The translations under genes and the position numbers were made by a program. Positions 46,266 through 60,480 of a stretch of 64,000 bases of DNA are shown in pieces. The stretch covers positions 58,778 to 122,777 of the forward strand of contig JXTB01000224.1 in NCBI GenBank assembly GCA_002914805.1, given 5' to 3'. Source of the DNA: Parasponia andersonii (Eukaryota > Streptophyta > Magnoliopsida > Rosales > Cannabaceae). The notes beneath the pieces were generated by a model. It saw only the letters and a program-made list of their open reading frames with translations, searched no databases and was not told the origin of the DNA. Positions within the stretch are counted from its first letter, which is position 1. The number at the start of each line of letters is the position of its first letter.

Positions 46266-48489
46266 GTTTTGGGCCTAAAATGGGTCAGCCCTGTAAGCAA
46301 ACTTGATAATGATAACTGGTATTATATATTTGAGTATTTTGTTTGTAATGAAACGTGGCGTGGGGATATTAGAGAAGATGTTGTTGGACGTATTATTTTA
46401 TTATTTGAATTGTGGATTGGATATAGACGGTGAGGCTAGATGAGAACGCTGCTCATTTCGGATATATGAAATATTGAGAGGATCTTTATGAAGAAATAGA
46501 TTATTACGTAAGGAGTATCTGATTGGTCACTATAGCATTCGTGAGAACATGACTTGTTTAATTTTATGATGGGTCTTAAGTCACTCAAGCATTTCGTTAA
46601 TTAGTTTTATGAAAGTATTATATTTCTTTAATTTTAAATATTAATTGATATATACCACTAAAAATATCATGCCTATGGATTTCCTATACGATTGATTAAC
46701 ATGTTAGATGGAATAACTATAGTACGGTAAGTTGTTTGCCGATGATTGAACATTGAATACTCATTGTATAAATTGTAATCAAGAAAGGCTTTTTTTTTTT
46801 TTTGTTTATTTTTGGCTTTTGATCGAACTTTTCTATCTATAGTGCCCTCGATGGTACAGAATACACTCTAACAGAGTTCTATATCGATAATATTATTACA
46901 AATCCACAAGTACTCATAAAACAAGAAAAATTAATGAACTATTAAAAATTACTCTGTTAAATTTGAAAGTTAAGAGGACTTATCGATCCTTTCTCGGTAT
47001 AACTTTATCAACTGTCTATGAATAACAAATTTAGTACAAAGATAAAACAAAAAAAAATATTATAGATAAATCATGACATTAATTACAATCAATGAAATTA
47101 TTTATTAAACTTATGCCTCCGAAAACTTGTTCACGAGATAGACAAGATGTATGTTTCACAAATCTCTTCATTTTTTTTCCAAATTACATTCTTCCAGGTC
47201 CTCTTATTGTGATCCTTTAGCATAAGTACAATTTATTGATCTTTTCATAGTTGCCCCTATTGCCAAGTTGAAGACGGCTAGCTTGACCATGGTGGAGAAA
47301 GGCTTCAGTGAAATATTGCAAATCCAAAGAATAAAGTGGCTGCAAGTATGAGCCAGGCCATGGGACGAGAGAGTGAGTCCGCCTGCCCAGCCTAGTGGTC
47401 CTGTTTTATTTTTATTTTTTTCAAAAGAAGTTTTTGTTGCTTTTGTAATTATTATTAAAAAAATGATATTTTTATAAAATATTATTTAGCTTGCTCGGCT
47501 CGTCTCGGTATTTAATTTTTAGACTATAGAGTCGGACTGAATCTATATTTTAGATTATCAGATTGGGTCGGACCGTCCATATTTACACTTCTAGAATAGA
47601 GCAACTCATTCTCAAAAAAACTTGATGAAGTCAAGATTTTGTTAAAAATTTTATTGAATTCTTCGTCTGCTTATTAGTATTAAGTTCCTTATTGTATTTA
47701 CACTTTTATTGTGTACGAAAAAGAGTGTGCTGTAGTCTTGGACATTTGTTCTTGTACAAGTTAGATTATTGATTTTTTGTAAAATTGCTAAGAGGCTTAT
47801 ATATATATATAGCGGTTTGTTATTGATTGGTGAATGTCCCTTATGCTAGATCTAAACTCTAGGCTAAAAATATATTCGTGATTCTCATGTTAATGGAAAA
47901 GATATTATTTTATGGTCATAGACTTTGTTTGATTGATAATCACGCACATCTCAGATATTTAGTTATTGAGTTCAATTCTTTCACCTACCCCAATCATCCA
48001 AAAAAAAGGATATCCTTTTTAGTTTCTCATTTGAAAACCAAACCAAACACAGATCCACAATTTTTAATTTCCAAAACTGGAAATAGATAATTTAACCAAA
48101 CGACTTTCCAAATTATAGTTTTCAGCCACTCATCCCCAAACCTCTAGTTCCAAACCAATGTTTTGGAGACACTAAAACAGAATACCAACCAAACAAGCCT
48201 TAAGTTTTTTAGACAAATAACTACTAGTTTTAGTTCTTTCTGTAATTGCATGGTTGGTGTAATACAATTATAGCACTTTTTTTTCTTTCCTATATGTTCA
48301 TATATACTTATTGTTCTCGATGTTGTTATGATATTTTTGTTTATTTTTTCACCTATTGGCGGACCACCGTGTAATTTCTGATGATTGAATTTAGATGGCT
48401 TTCAAATTCTACGTATATAGGTAAGCCACAATCGACCAGCAATATTAATTTAATTTGGGGAATGTTTTTGTAAGTCATGTTGCAAAATG
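46266..48489. other. Intergenic, no gene recognised
   Basis: AT-rich. A GC-richer patch near 47265-47405 (agttgaagacggctagcttg, then gccaggccatgggacgagag) stands out but gives no recognisable protein in six frames. The stretch at 47930-48200 has several 'ccaaac' motifs of the kind seen at MITE ends. Confidence 0.45.
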
Positions 48490-51314
48490 GTGTTATTGAA
48501 AATGAAATTCATGATTTTTAGTAATTTTAAGTGAACATATAATAAAATATTAATTTTATAAAATTTGAGATAAATCAAGTATTAGATAGTTTTGTTTTAG
48601 TCCTCAAATCATTATAAATTCTATAACTATTAAAATTCTTATTAGTCTTAAATTACTTAAGAAAAATACCTGATAAAGTTCAAGAAAATTTCCAGCTATC
48701 TTATTGGAATACTTAATGAGAAATTATAAATTTTGGTAAAGTGAGTCTAACTGAAAAATTTAGTCCAATGTCCAAAATAATTTATATAAAATTACTTGAA
48801 GTTTCGAGTTTTCAAATTAATAATAAAACTATCCTCATACATCCACTTAATAAATTTATTGATCTTAGCTAAATAATTAGACAAAGAAAAGAATTTAACA
48901 GAGTATAGAAACCTACTAGGGAATAAAAGTAGAAATGTAAGTATAAGCTACAGAGCTTGTCTAACCACCAGGAGAAATATAATAAATAGACGAATACCTG
49001 AAAGTGAGAGAAATAGGGGATGAGCATTTACATACTTAGTAGAAATTCAATTGCCTTTTTGAATAAATACAATTTTACCAAACTTACATAGTTAATATCT
49101 TTTCCAAAATCTATTTATAAACTAAGTTTATAGAATAATTGATATCCAGAATATTCACATATTCAAAATTAAAACTAAAACTATATCATTTAATATGTCA
49201 TAAATAGTCTCATCCCATGAGCTCATATCCTCTCATTACGAACTAGAGTAATTTGTACTATGTGTACTAAGTACCTTCTGCCTTATACCTATCCTAAAAA
49301 ACCAGAGAAACATCCATATATCAGTACTTACCGAAATGGAGGGGCAACTGAATGCCTACGCCTACTAAGTGGGGCATAATCAGAAGACTTCTTGCGGATT
49401 TACGAGCTCCAATTGAGGGTGGGGGTACTGGCTGCCCACTAAACACCGCGATGCCTAAGATGTATTTCATGTATAATCCTATCATATGTACAACATTTAG
49501 CAGTTCATAATAACCATGCATCAATATATTAATCAAATCATGTTTTAAAATTCCACTTGGTATTATTCTGGGATTTATTGTAATATAGGCAGCATACTAT
49601 TGTATTATCCCATAATCATAATTAAAAAATATGTATAAAAATCCAGACTGTCTAATCCCAGTATAACCCAATGTGTTTCAACAATTTATCAATTATTGTA
49701 AAATTCACGATTTTTCATAAATCAATTATAATGTAATTATAAATCAAAATAACTATAAAACTAGGTAATGGAACCTCTACCTCAATATGATAACTATACT
49801 AATATACTAACGCTCGAAGAAACTTTTGTTGGTCACTTAGGTACTCGAACGGTTGTTTCGGGATCTTGGTAAGCTCATTTGAAAAAGTGACTTTTCTAAT
49901 GGAGCATCAAATTGATAAACAGAAGTTACCACTGAATTCAGAGCACCCAAAAATACTATATAATTTATCAAATTTGGATCCCGACGTAGGAACCATCTCG
50001 TGGCACGTAAACTAGTACTATTCACGAGTCATGTGCCTTGATTTTTGTGCCACCTAAAAACAAAAGTTATATTTTATATCAAAATTCATTTCTTAACCTC
50101 ACTGAGTCCAAATTCGAAATCGAAATTCAGTTTTGAGGTCTTAAGCCTCAAATGGGCTTAAAAATTCGGAAGCTACAAAATATCGCCTTTACAAAATATT
50201 TAGGAAAATAAAAATATTTCTGGCTATTTATAAATACACTATTTCTAAGAAATGTTGAGAAAGATATCATTTTTCTCTTTGCAGCCCAAGGCCATTCTCA
50301 AAATTTAACAAACTTTCAGCTCAATTCTTATTAGTTTATGAAAATACCATTTTGGAAGTATTTAGAAAAGCGCCATATTATTTTCAATTCGAAGTTTCAC
50401 TGTCTCCAAATTTAGATTGACCACAATATAATCATATCTGTTCATTGTTAATTCTCCTCTTCCTGCTCAAATAGTTTTTAAGGCTTAAATAATTACAAAA
50501 ATATCATGTTTAGGAAATAATTAGAAAAATACCATTTTCAAATTTGAAAAAGTCTTAAAATCATTTTTAATTTCTAATCCACAATTCTTTCTTCTTATAC
50601 CTCCAATTATACCATTATCAAAGCAAAAGATTCAAATGACATAAATTAATTCAATAGTACTAACAAAATATTAACTTCTTAGTTGATGAAAATGGCCATA
50701 AAGAAATTCTCACCAACTCTAGTGAAAGTAATGATTTACAGCTAAAACTCTTTGAGTTTGATGTTAGGGGGAATTCCGTCGCAAAGAGCTACGGTTTTGC
50801 GAGTTTCTTCTCGCACCTTGGCCATGCGACAGTGGCCAGGCAAGGGTGGTGTGACGTTTTCCGGTTATGGGGACGTGGCTATTCGGAGCTCCGGTGCTAA
50901 CTCAACACCGGCGTTGATCTTTGGGAGAGAAACCATGAGAGGGTGAGAGAGAGTCATTGGGGACTTGAGGGAGAAAGAAAGAGAGAGTTGAGGGATTTAA
51001 AGAAAACTAGTAAAGTTAGTGGCCACGTGGCATGGAATGGTTGGTAGGGCACTATTTCAATAGTTATATTTTTGCCCAAATTTTAAAATATTCTTTCAAT
51101 TTCACTCTTAATTATTTACAATTTAGCCCCTGATTTTCAAATTTTTTTTCAATTTAATCTAAATACACCTAGACTTTATATAGTCCAAATTCAACTTAAA
51201 TACTTTAAATTAAATATTTCAGATATTTTAATTAAATAATCTAAAATTTTAAATTACTAAGATGCCATTACATTAAAATTACTCTTTTGTCCTTTAAATA
51301 AATCAGATATTACA
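48490..51314 (-). mobile_element. Ty3-type solo LTR
   Basis: The minus strand starts with a TGTAATATCTG end at 51314 and carries the same landmarks as the others: a GC-rich island at about 50750-50940, 'ggtaacttctgtttatcaat' near 49925, 'catgtgaa'/'gtaaatgctcatcc' near 49020-49035 and the terminal AT-rich part. The match to 19520-19640 and to 27150-27341 is clear, though old. No internal coding region is joined. The left end is approximate (about 48490). Confidence 0.7.
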
Positions 51315-51749
51315 ACTATTACTTCTATAATTACTAGCGAATAAATAAAAAAAATAGTCAAATCATCATCTTACCTCAAATTAAGCAATTTGTATGAGCA
51401 ATACTATCGGCACCAATGGTATTAGGCAACACTTGATATAGTAACATATTACTGAGTGATTATAACTAATAAACTGGTGCTACTTGGACTATATGAAATC
51501 TACTACATCAAGTGGTGACAAGTAATATATGTACATATAGAACTTGTTACACGAGAACAATAAATAGAAGTAAAAGTTGGTACATTTTTTTTTGCTTTCT
51601 TTGCTTTGAATAAGAAAAAAATAAGTACATGTTCCCACACTTACATTCACTTTCGGGTTCGAATGATCAATTTTTTTTATGTGTAGTACTTTACCCATTT
51701 TTTAATGTATTTTACTGTTAATGGTCCTCGATCAAATATAATTTGAGAT
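51315..51749. other. Spacer
   Basis: No gene; AT-rich flank between the solo LTR and the hAT-type element. Confidence 0.4.
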
Positions 51750-52467
51750 CTAGGGCCAATTTGGTAGAGTTATAAATTTTAAGAAAAATATTTTTAGCTG
51801 TATTGAAAGAAAAATTTGTTGTGACGTAAAGTTACTGAGTATTTGGTAAACTATAATTTTAAAGTGTTATGACTTGAAAAAGCTATATTAAAGTGTTTGG
51901 TAAACTATACAGGTGAATTGTTGTACAAATATAAAATGACCAAAATAAATATCAGTATACAATTATGTATATTTATAGAAAAAGCTTATTAGTATTTTTC
52001 ACAATTATGTATATTTGTACATACTAAATTAGTTACTCAATTAAATTTATTTTATTTTATTTTAATTTACTTTATTTTCATCTGAATTTAAAATTTCAAT
52101 AAAAAATTAATTTGGTTACTTCAAAATAACCAATATGAAGAGTATTTTAGTCAATTATGATTTAAATATAGTAGTACTTTTAAAAAAAAAATTGATATGA
52201 AAATAAACTCAATTAAATATTTGGCATTTTTGCTTTTATGTGAGGGTATTTTAGCTATTATGATTTATTCATTAAAAAATAGTGCAGATTCTTGTATAAT
52301 TTAAAAAGTAAAGCTGTCTTAAGCCAACTTTGCCTTTTGATTGTAGCTTTGTCAAAAATTATTAAATAATCTGAATTTTTAGGTTTTTACCAAAAACACT
52401 TTTTTGTCCACAGATTATTCAAAAATACTTTTAGCTTGTTCAAAAGATAAACCAAATTGAGCCCTAG
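51750..52467. mobile_element. Non-autonomous hAT-type element
   Basis: The ends are inverted repeats: ctagggccaatttggt on the left and accaaattgagccctag on the right, differing by one inserted base. TAGGGC...TTTGGT ends are typical of plant hAT MITEs. The 718-bp interior is AT-rich and non-coding, with 'tttggtaaactata' repeated near 51843 and 51897. No 8-bp target duplication was seen. It ends 53 bases before the CACTA element. Confidence 0.6.
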
Positions 52468-52520
52468 TCACCATATTTTCACTTGAAGAATGATGACTTT
52501 GTTATTCATTTCTACACCCA

Positions 52521-52800
52521 CACCACAAGAAAATAGGCATAGAGCGGCAAAATTTATTGTCACATTAAAGTCCAGTGTCGCTACTTTAGACAATATTCCT
52601 GCTTTAGAGTCGTCGCTAAAGGTTCGCTGGTATAGACACCTAAAGTGGCGATATGAGTGGTCTCCATATTAAATAATTTATAGCGGCGAATAAAAAGTCA
52701 ATTGAAATATTATTTGGCAAACCAATAATGGCGACAATTTCGAAATTATCGCCACTATATTTTTATTAGTTATCGCCATTTTATGGCCAAATTTCTTTTA
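52521..52800. repeat. CACTA left terminal and subterminal repeats
   Basis: The terminal caccacaagaaaatagg is followed by repeated short motifs (gtcgctac, gtcgtcgctaaag, aaagtggcgatat, tagcggcgaa, atggcgacaatt, attatcgccactat). In active elements such repeats bind TnpA. Confidence 0.75.
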
Positions 52801-53039
52801 TTAAATAATTAATTAAATTAGTAACCTAATTGTCACTGCTTTATATAGAATTTTGTTTTTAATTAATTATTTTAAATATTTAATTATTAAATAATAAAAA
52901 TTAATTCAAATTTAAATAAATAAAAAATACATTAAGGTAAACAAATAAATTAATAATTAATAAAAAATAAATAAAACAATATTTTAAATGATATTAAAAT
53001 TTAATAGTATTGTCAAACACTAAAAATATATAAAGTTAT

Positions 53040-54600
53040 CTGAAAGTATAAAAGAATCTACAAGCCTAAATCTTTGTTCTCAGTTTCTTCACTATCATCT
53101 TCTTGATGAGTCAGTGGAAAATGGGTGAAACGAGGTAGTAGTGGCGTGGGCGGGAGCGGGGGCATCATGCCAAACGATATCGAAGTGGATCCTGGATTGA
53201 TAGAAGAATAGCTAGCCATGTTGATATCTGGTACTAGAAATGACAAAATCCTCTGCATATGTGCTATCTGAGTCTCTATTAATCGCTATTGTTGAGTGAT
53301 TATCTCCTGAGTAGCCACCTCTTATTGTTGGGCTATCATCATGTATTGCTAGCTCTCTTGTATGTATTGTTAAGCATCATCAGGTACTAGCATTGGAAAG
53401 TTTGGTGGGGTAGATCTAATACTGGAAGTGGACTTACTCAACTTAAATCCGACACCTCTTTTAAATCTACGACGTGTACCAAGAACCTCATCCGCAATAT
53501 GAGCATAAGTGATAGAAGCAGATGAGCTCGGACTAGATTAGAAAGATACTTGAGACTAAGTGTTCTAAATCTTAAGTATCTTATTCTGCAAAAATATTAC
53601 AATTTGTATGTAAAAAAATAGAGATTTTGTTTAAAAAAATAATAATTAATAACATATGTAATTAGTCTCAAACTGTGTACTAAGTCATCTAGTCCGCTTA
53701 GTAAAGTAGTGATCCCTGAAACTCTCAACAACTAGTTAAAGCTCGCTAGTAGTATGATTGCACTGTAAAAATATTTAAAGGGACATAATTTATTATTAAA
53801 ATTCAATATTTCAAAAATAAAAAATATTATAAGAAAAATCGTAATTTTATTACCTTCTTATATCGTTTGTGAGCAATAGAAGTGACTCCCTATTTACTCA
53901 CTACTAACTGATACACCCTATTTGCAACATTTCTTTTAGACATCATCTTTATGAAAAAAAATTAATTATAATATAATATTTTATTACTTAATAATAAATG
54001 AATAATTCATAATTACACTAATCCTAAATCTGGAGAGTCAAAAAGGTCGCAACAAGGCTCCCTTGTCATGACATCCATCTCGTTAGCTACTTAAGGACAT
54101 CTCGTCGCTAAGTCAAGAGTATTTTTGTCACCCCTAAAAAAACCTAAAATACTTATTAAGCTCAGTCTTCTAGTTGGTATATATACCTGTCGTAATCTGA
54201 AGGATGCCATCTCTGACATTAGCTAAATTATCATTGTCGTCATCAAGATCTTTGTACTCAAAAAATTCATATAATTGCAAAAATTTTCATTAAGTTATAA
54301 TTGTATGCAAAATTTATAAAATTTAATAAATATGATATATTTTTTATCCTGACAATAGGAATGATCTTCCATATCTTCTCAGTAGGAATTGACTTCTAAT
54401 TTTTATACCAAGTATCCATATTTTGTTGGACAAGCACGTCAATTAAATGAGGGGAGTCTTTTTTATAGTTGTCAACTGGGCGCCAAGTGCCTCCTGTCTT
54501 GTCAAATTTGATCAGAAGAGGGTTCCTCCCTTTCCTCAAATAGCTGACGTAGTTTCAATGACCTACTCTTCGACCTCACATTCCTTCTAATAGGATCTGC
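53040..54600 (-). pseudogene. CACTA TnpA-like gene (Transposase_24 type), broken
   Basis: Several minus-strand blocks match the plant En/Spm accessory protein. At 54440-54600 is a block with QLFEERKGTLFLIKFDKTGG and WRPVDNYKKDSPHLIDVLVQ. A KRNVANRVYQ...GVTSIAHKRYK block follows at 53870-53945, then a Gln-rich block (EVATQEIITQQ) and MQRILSFLVPDINMASYS at about 53200-53340. Stop codons interrupt every block (for example in YQLVVSK*GVTS), and introns separate them. The protein normally binds the subterminal repeats and assists transposition. The 5' end is near the inserted solo LTR. Confidence 0.7.
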
Positions 54601-54641
54601 AAAATAAATAAGCATATTAGTAAGCAGGCTAAGGACCACAT

Positions 54642-56455
54642 TGTTGGGATATTTGCCCTAAAAAATTAGATTTCTAATTTTATCCTTTTAGTGTAAAAAA
54701 ACTTTCTCTTATATACAATTATGATATTTGTTATATTAAACTATCTCTGTTGAATAGTTTATTTATCTGAAAAAGATTCCATAACTTTATTTGTGTGTAA
54801 AGAAACAAACATGAATAAGTATTAATTATGGGGAGACTTGTTTCTTTATCAAAAGTCTAAATTAACTAGTTCACAATCTGTAAATAAAGATGAAATACTT
54901 TATTTACTAAAGATTATAGTGTATGTCTGTCTTAATAAAATACTGTGTCTCAAATCATTGAAGTATTTGATTTCAGATAGAAACATTAGTACAACATAAA
55001 TAAGTTACGTATATTGAACTGGACCAGGTAATCCAAAGAATTAGAGTGCTGTAACTCAATTCTTAGTATTACCACAAATTAGCTCTTAGCATGTAAATCT
55101 TAATCCTTGATATTTGACTAGACTTACTTTCATAGGTTGTAGTTTTTTAATTTATTAAAAGACTAATCTCTGTGAAATTAGAAACGAACTCCAGTATATT
55201 AGAGATTATGGCTTATAAATTAACAAGAACACCAAATAGTTAAGGACATTATATATTAATGCCACTTTTAAGTCTTTCAAGATTCACGGAATAATAAAAT
55301 CTAAGATCTTAGTATTTACTTTGTGAATTGGTTAATAATTTTGTCTAAATGACCATTGAGAACAAAATTATTGACAACATTATTCCTTGATAGAAAGATT
55401 GTAACTTAAAAGGTAAATATGTGTTGGAAGGGTATTACATTAATTTTATATATCCAACTACGACATTGTATAGGGATTCTATATATGGTATAGAACATGC
55501 TAGATAGATTGGTTAATTAAGGCTAGTTGATTAAATCTCTATAAAAGACATGATATTTAATCTAAGAGTGCAGTATTAGGCCTTTAGTGAAGTGTCACTT
55601 TACTAATATTATTTATATAAATACCATAATAAGAGTTATTATGTATTTTATCATACCATTGGAGATTAGATTATTTGGATCCATTAGGTCCCTTGTCTAG
55701 CTTAACAAAACTCATTAATTAGTTGGCGGTATTTGTAAAATTAGTTTTATAAAAGTATATAAAATAATGATTCTACATAAAAATTAGTATTTTTATAAAT
55801 AAGTTACATGAGTTGGACATATTTATAAAAATATACCCATAGCCCTAATAAAAGAACAAGTCCAATCCTAGTCGGACTGGAATTAGCAGTTTTTGGCCCT
55901 ATATATATAAGATATATGAGAGAAAAAAAAAACTGCATAGAAACCCTAATTGTGTTACACGAAAAACAGAGGGAAAGAGAGAGGGAGAATTCGGCCAAGG
56001 GCTGAGAGAAAAAGAGAAAAAAAGTTTCCTGTAATCTTACATTCTCATCTCATGTCTCAATATTCCAAAGGAGTAAAAAGATGTTCTTAATCGTTTTCCA
56101 ACAAACGATTCAACTTGGTGCCCACTCACCTCATCAGCCTAGAGTTGGAACATAGACAACATGATCTTGGGTTAGAGATTTGATCACTATCAACAAGGAG
56201 ATCAAAGAGGAGCACGCTAGAAGAGGTAACCCCTAATCTCATCTCTAGGGTTTATGTATCTAGATTTGATTTATGTTATACACGATCTTATATATGATAT
56301 ATACATGTTCTATAGTTATGAAAACTATTTTCATATTAAAAATTTTAAAACCTAAATCTGCTAATTTTTCCACTGCGTTTATGATGTGATCATATGTTCT
56401 CCATAGTTTGCATATATGTATGATTTTTCTTAAATGTTTTGTCAATATACCAGCA
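54642..56455 (+). mobile_element. Solo LTR with perfect 5-bp target duplication
   Basis: Starts TGTTGGGATATT at 54642, ends TACCAGCA at 56455, and is flanked on both sides by cacat (54637-54641 and 56456-56460). It is 1814 bp long with no coding sequence, so it formed by LTR-LTR recombination. It shares a block with the nested LTR at 16134-16961 in the opposite orientation. It separates the TnpA-like and TnpD-like remnants and so post-dates the CACTA insertion. Strand was set from the TG...CA reading and the A-rich 3' half. Confidence 0.88.
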
Positions 56456-56486
56456 CACATATTCTAAGGTAATGAAAAAGCAAAAC

Positions 56487-56520
<34 letters not shown>

Positions 56521-56760
56521 GAATAATACCTTATTCACATCATTGAAGGACTCTGGTAGGACACTGTAAAGGGTCGGCACCTCCATCACCTCTATGATAA
56601 CTAGGCTCAATAACGACCATGATTATGTACAAGTATTAATAGTGACAAGTATATTATAATTAAAAAGTGTAGAGTAATAATGAAATGAAATTCTAAAAAT
56701 TCAATTACTAATAGCATAAGAGGTCTTTTACATGAATAAGAATAAAAATAAACAACAATC

Positions 56761-59700
56761 TTAATCTCTATCAAACTCGTTACTAGACGGTAATTTATGT
56801 ATATCATCATCACTATCATTGTCATCTTCAAACTTGTCATTTTCATAATCTAATATTGTATCATCCTCAAGTTCAATATCATTTACGAAATCATCATCCC
56901 TCTTTTCAGTATCATAATTAATATTGACATTGTTTTCTTGAGTATGAGACATGATATTTTCTTAAGGAATAGAAATAGGCTCCAGATGTCCAATTCAACT
57001 ATTAGAATTAAATTAGAGGAGTTCAAATCCTGCAGCACATTTAGTTTAACATTGGTCTCTTCATTTTTCAGAATACCCAAGCCACTATGTTGAGTCAAGT
57101 CTCCAACTATTTTCTAATTAGAGTTATATAACAAGTCGTCCATATAGAAAATTTGCTTTGCTTGAAAAACAAAAATGTAAGGTTCATCTTTGTACCCCAC
57201 GGAATTGATTGCAATACTAGTAATATTTTTCTCCATTTGTATCTTCTTCTTTCGAGGGTCAGTGTTGAACCATTTATACCTAAATAAGATGAAAAATGAT
57301 TGGTTTATGAAAGTGAATTCTTCTATTTCTCCTAGACGCCCATAAAATGTATTGCCATCAAATCTTGGAATACAAACTCTATTATTCTAAGTTTTACGTC
57401 TAGAGTCTCGATTATTTGCTACAAACTGGATACCATTGACAACACATGTTGAGTAGGATAAAAAGTTGAAATTTGGTCCAGATACTAAAGTGTATAACTC
57501 ATTAGTTGCTTTAGAGATGCCATTTTGTCGTAGATGATATATTTGATAATCAACATACAACATAAAATTAACTACGATGAAAATAATTTCAGTAATTATA
57601 TCCAAATAGACAAAACTATAATGACTAAAATGTAAGTATACCTTTGTAAAAAACTAAGATGAAAACTCTAAGTTTTGGATTTCATCCAAGCTATTACTGC
57701 CTTTTTATTGAGGCTCTCTTATATGCTCACTGATGTAGAGTATAATCTCGAGATTAATAAGTAGATTCAATTAACGATCAAATTGTATTAGTAAATCTAA
57801 ATATAAATTCATAATACTTGTTCTAAATAAATCTGGATTTCAAGACAATTGTTCAGTATATACCAGTGAGCCTTCTTACACAGGTGATCATCAAGATGGA
57901 CAATATTTTTTTTTACTAATTGGACTGTAACATGATTGAAAAACTGACAAACTTAGCTTCGGACCATTTTGAACGGGATCTTCGTTCCTTTCTAACCTGC
58001 TGAACTTAGTCTTAACTCCTTGCAACTATATTGAGCAAAAAGTCAAGCCTTCGTTAAAATAATAACCTTCAGTAATTGAACCCTCAAGTCATGCTCGACT
58101 TATGTAGTTTTTCAACTTCTTTATATAACGCTCATAAGGATATATCCATCTATAATGAACAAGTCCTCCAAGTAATGTCTCTTTTGGCAAATGAATCATC
58201 AAATACACTATGATATCAAAAAAAGCAAGAGGAAAAATACAGTCAAGCTTGCAAAAAATAAGAGCTATGTCAACCTCAGATTTCTCTAAGTCTTTCACAT
58301 TTAGAGTCCTTGCACATATGAGTTGGAAAAAATTGCATAACTTAGTTATTGTCGATGCAAAGTCTTTATTCATAAAAGGACAAATTCTGGATGCCGATAG
58401 ATATTGCATAATAATATGGCAATCATGCGATTTCAACTCGATAATTTTTTTGTATCATTATCAATTACATTGGTTCGAAGATTACTTGCAAACCCATTAA
58501 GAAAACAAATTTAATAAACTAACAAATTTTACGTCGATTATTAATAGTGAGAGTGTACTCTACATGAGGTATATTCAACTTGTTCCTTTCTTTGACAATA
58601 TGTAACTCTGATCTGATATTTAAATCTTCAAAGTCACATCTTATATTCACTATGTTCTTAGATTTTCCTTCAATACCCAATAATGTACCAAGAACACTAT
58701 TGTACATATTTTTCTCAATATACATAACATCGAGATTCTGCCTTAATTTTAGTGATGACCAATATTCAAGCTCAAAAAATATACTCTTCTTTCTGTAGTT
58801 GAGTTTTTCGTTGTCTCTTTTTTATTTTACTCCACCACATTTTAGATGTTTACCTAGTACATCAGGTTACACATAACTAAGTTGTTGTAGAATATCTTCA
58901 TTAGAAAATACCCTTGTTGGATTTCTTCACTCTATTTTCCCATCAAATAGTGAACTTTTTTGAAATGCATGTTGGAAGGAAATGTTTATATCCCATATAA
59001 CAAGTCTTTAACCGCACTCACAGAGTATCTTCGTTATATATAGGACATGCCTTATATCCTTGCCCCCTCTATCAAGATAAATTACTATGAGGTGAAATTT
59101 TTTTACAATCCATATCAATACAGCTCACATTTTAAACATTTTGTTATCTATGACATCTCTCGTTTCAAGTCCAATATGCCATAATTGCATCAACTCGTCT
59201 TCAAATGGTCTTAGAAATATATCAATATCCTTTCTAGGAGATTGCAACTAGGAATTAAAAGGGACATCATAAATTAAGACTTTTTCATACATAACCACAA
59301 AGGACGGTTATAATAATTAAAACCATAGCCACATACTATAAGATAAACTCATGTTTTCAAGTAGATTAAACCTATCAGTAGCCAATCCCAAAAGGACATT
59401 TTGTGTTTCAAAAGAAAAATTTAGACACTTTATATCAAAATATTTTCATGCTTCATCGTCAACAAGATGTCTCAACACCCCTTTCTCATTTAAACAACCA
59501 TTAAAATGCTACTCCATTTCTTTTGCAGTGTGTTTAGACCCATACAGATATTTCAATCGTGGTGTTAATAAAAAATACCATAATACTTTGTGAGGTACCT
59601 TATTTTTCTTCGTATTTTTATCTACCCATCGACTTGTAACACAAATAGGAAAATTCTCTATATCACTATTCTCCTTTCAAAATAATACATTGTCATATCG

Positions 59701-60480
59701 GCATATATAAATAGACTCCCAAAGCTAACTTAGACATCCACTTCTTTGTATCATTATGTGATCGTGGTATCTTCTTATTAGCTGGAAATACATTCTTCAA
59801 TAATTTTAATAAACTATCAAATAACTTATTAGTCCACCAATACATTACTTTCAAATGCATACATTTGACCAAAAAGTTCAAAAATGAGCACTAGTGCATC
59901 CTGGATACAACTTAGCTTCTACTTCAAAGAATAACTCATCATTTTATTAGCTAGATACAGATGGTCTCATTGCCACTTCATCTCCCATATCATACTCATT
60001 TTCACTATTATATGCATTTTTTGGCCCAATAGATTCTTGCAATATATCTACCATCTCATTTATCAGATTAACATTTTCTACATGAACATCATTACGAGGA
60101 AGACGAATATCAACAACTTTTCCATGGAAGATCTAGTTAGTACATGATGAATCAAACATGTTGTCTATCAAATGTACTTCCAACGTTTCAATAGTCTGAT
60201 GCAATATATTCTGACATGTTAGACAAGGGCATTCAACTTTGCCTTGGTCATTGACATATTATAATATGCATCATACTAATAATCTTTTAAATATATCCAA
60301 CTCTTATCCACATACATCTTCATTGTTATTATTCACAATGACTTAGTGTTCAGATAGAATAGTTATAGATGATCATGCAACACGCATTCTAAATCCACCT
60401 TATTACTCAATTTCTAAAGGGTAAGGCCTTATCCCATTCAGGATTAGTTGTTATGTGATACATCATTCACTCAAATTTTT
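56761..60480 (-). pseudogene. CACTA TnpD-type transposase: Transposase_21, DUF4218, DUF4216 (broken)
   Basis: Read on the minus strand. 59880-60260: N-terminal region (CPCLTCQN, IFHGK, VDILQESIGP, AKLYPGCTS). 59693-59881: FLVKCMHLKVMYWWTNKLFD. 58519-58725: MYIEKNMYNSVLGTLLGIEG. 58089-58436: DUF4218 (MKSHDCHIIMQYL, ITKLCNFFQLICAR, FFDIIVYLMIHLPKE, YRWIYPYERYIKKLKNY). 57120-57605: DUF4216 (YSTCVVNGIQFVA..RDSR, GYKDEPYIFVFQAKQIFYMD). 56761-56952: a very acidic Asp/Glu tail. Domain order and acidic end match plant En/Spm transposases. Many stops and frame shifts, and an intact catalytic core could not be confirmed. The enzyme would cut the termini; this copy cannot. Confidence 0.85.

Noticed and set aside
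47265-47405. GC-richer patch suggestive of an exon
   Set aside because: Short open frames with stops in all directions, no splice sites of note and no recognisable protein.
51742-52475. 8-bp target duplication around the hAT-type element
   Set aside because: The flanking 8-mers on both sides do not match in any nearby register.
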